A stretch of 14,070 nucleotides of DNA from an uncultured Treponema sp. (lineage in GTDB: Bacteria > Spirochaetota > Spirochaetia > Treponematales > Treponemataceae). Within the stretch, counting starts at the first letter, position 1; every line of letters begins with the position of its first letter. Below are positions 13,851-14,070 of the stretch, one piece after another. The stretch spans positions 1 to 14,070 of the forward strand of contig CAKUWD010000063.1 in NCBI GenBank assembly GCA_934699065.1, in the 5' to 3' direction. The translations under genes and the position numbers were made by a program. The notes under the pieces are model-generated. The model had not been told where the DNA came from and made no database searches. It saw only the letters and a list, made by a program, of their open reading frames with translations.

Positions 13851-13876
13851 GTAAGCTGGTTATTAAGCTTGCTTTT
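13851..13876 (+). terminator. possible weak terminator after the CYTH gene
   Basis: GTAAGCT (13851-13857) pairs with AGCTTGC (13866-13872), with one G-U pair and a loop of 8 bases, followed by TTTT. The U-tract is short, so part of the transcripts may continue into the thiamine kinase gene. A separate short motif GGTTGAGTTTGTTGAAACCAC just downstream (13881-13901) is a degenerate palindrome resembling the other repeats. Confidence 0.35.
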
Positions 13877-13932
13877 CGATGGTTGAGTTTGTTGAAACCA
13901 CAATTACGTGTCATCTTTTTTGGAGGACTTTT

Positions 13933-14070
13933 TTGAAGCGTTGTGTTATCGTTTCTGCCGGTGAGATTCACGATTATAAAGAAACAAAATTCTTTTTACT
14001 GCCTGACGATTTTTTTATTTTCTGCGATGGCGGACTTTCTCACGCTGATGGGCTTTGTGTAGTACCGGAT
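13933..14070 (+). CDS. thiamine pyrophosphokinase, N-terminal part (runs off the window)
   Basis: Thiamine pyrophosphokinase transfers diphosphate from ATP to thiamine to give thiamine diphosphate. The visible 46 codons start at TTG 13933, with GGAGG at 13922-13926 six bases upstream. They read LKRCVIVSAGEIHDYKE..., then FFIFCDGGLSHADGLCVVPD. The CDGG...H...G..PD pattern matches the family's conserved nucleotide-binding N-terminal motif (usually DGGAN/...PDxxIGDFDS); the following DFDS is beyond the edge. It sits 93 bases after the CYTH gene. No TPP riboswitch is recognisable in that gap. Confidence 0.8.
   Translation, partial: MKRCVIVSAGEIHDYKETKFFLLPDDFFIFCDGGLSHADGLCVVPD

Noticed and set aside
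13840..13932. TPP riboswitch upstream of the thiamine kinase gene
   Set aside because: The gap is only 93 bases and shows neither the CTGAGA nor the ACCTGATCTGG-type conserved blocks of the TPP aptamer.

Overview
The window reads as a piece of a low-GC spirochaete chromosome, most likely a free-living, oral or gut Treponema. This rests on the cmk-rpsA pair, the spirochaete-style lipoprotein, and the many palindromic intergenic repeats of kinds I remember from treponeme genomes. The genus is inferred by eye, without a database search. No phage, plasmid, transposase or CRISPR genes are visible; the unusual content lies between the genes.

Left part, + strand (1-6831): a short GC-rich gene end of unknown identity is followed by a consensus sigma-70 promoter driving a membrane-anchored winged-helix regulator. 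Next come a PAP2-family phosphatase, cytidylate kinase (cmk) and ribosomal protein S1 (rpsA, six S1 domains). cmk overlaps the phosphatase by 4 bases, and rpsA follows 15 bases after cmk in the same reading frame. Then come a degenerate NtrC-type AAA+/Fis-HTH protein, a membrane-anchored TPR protein and a probable lipoprotein. A bidirectional terminator ends this block.

Middle, - strand (6840-12333): tRNA-Arg(UCU) with its own promoter lies downstream of a complete suf operon transcribed as sufC-sufB-sufD-sufS-sufU. SufS draws sulfur from cysteine, SufU probably relays it, and the SufB-SufC-SufD complex assembles Fe-S clusters. Every gap between suf genes, and the gap after sufU, carries a different hairpin or palindromic repeat close to the upstream stop codon.

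Right part: a 363-base intergenic region built of nested inverted repeats separates sufC from a divergent + strand group. That group holds a YbgC-like hot-dog thioesterase, a CYTH-domain phosphohydrolase and the start of thiamine pyrophosphokinase, which runs off the window. The CYTH-thiamine kinase pairing suggests, without proving, a role in thiamine phosphate metabolism.

Several of the longest possible reading frames start inside a promoter or repeat element. I therefore moved four starts downstream (positions 160, 4378, 7491 and 13222) and give the reasons in the entries. The points most worth a second look are the repeat elements that fold as a closing stem with three hairpins, the nested inverted repeat at 12303-12621, the single stop codon between cmk and rpsA, and the two regulators of unusual build.
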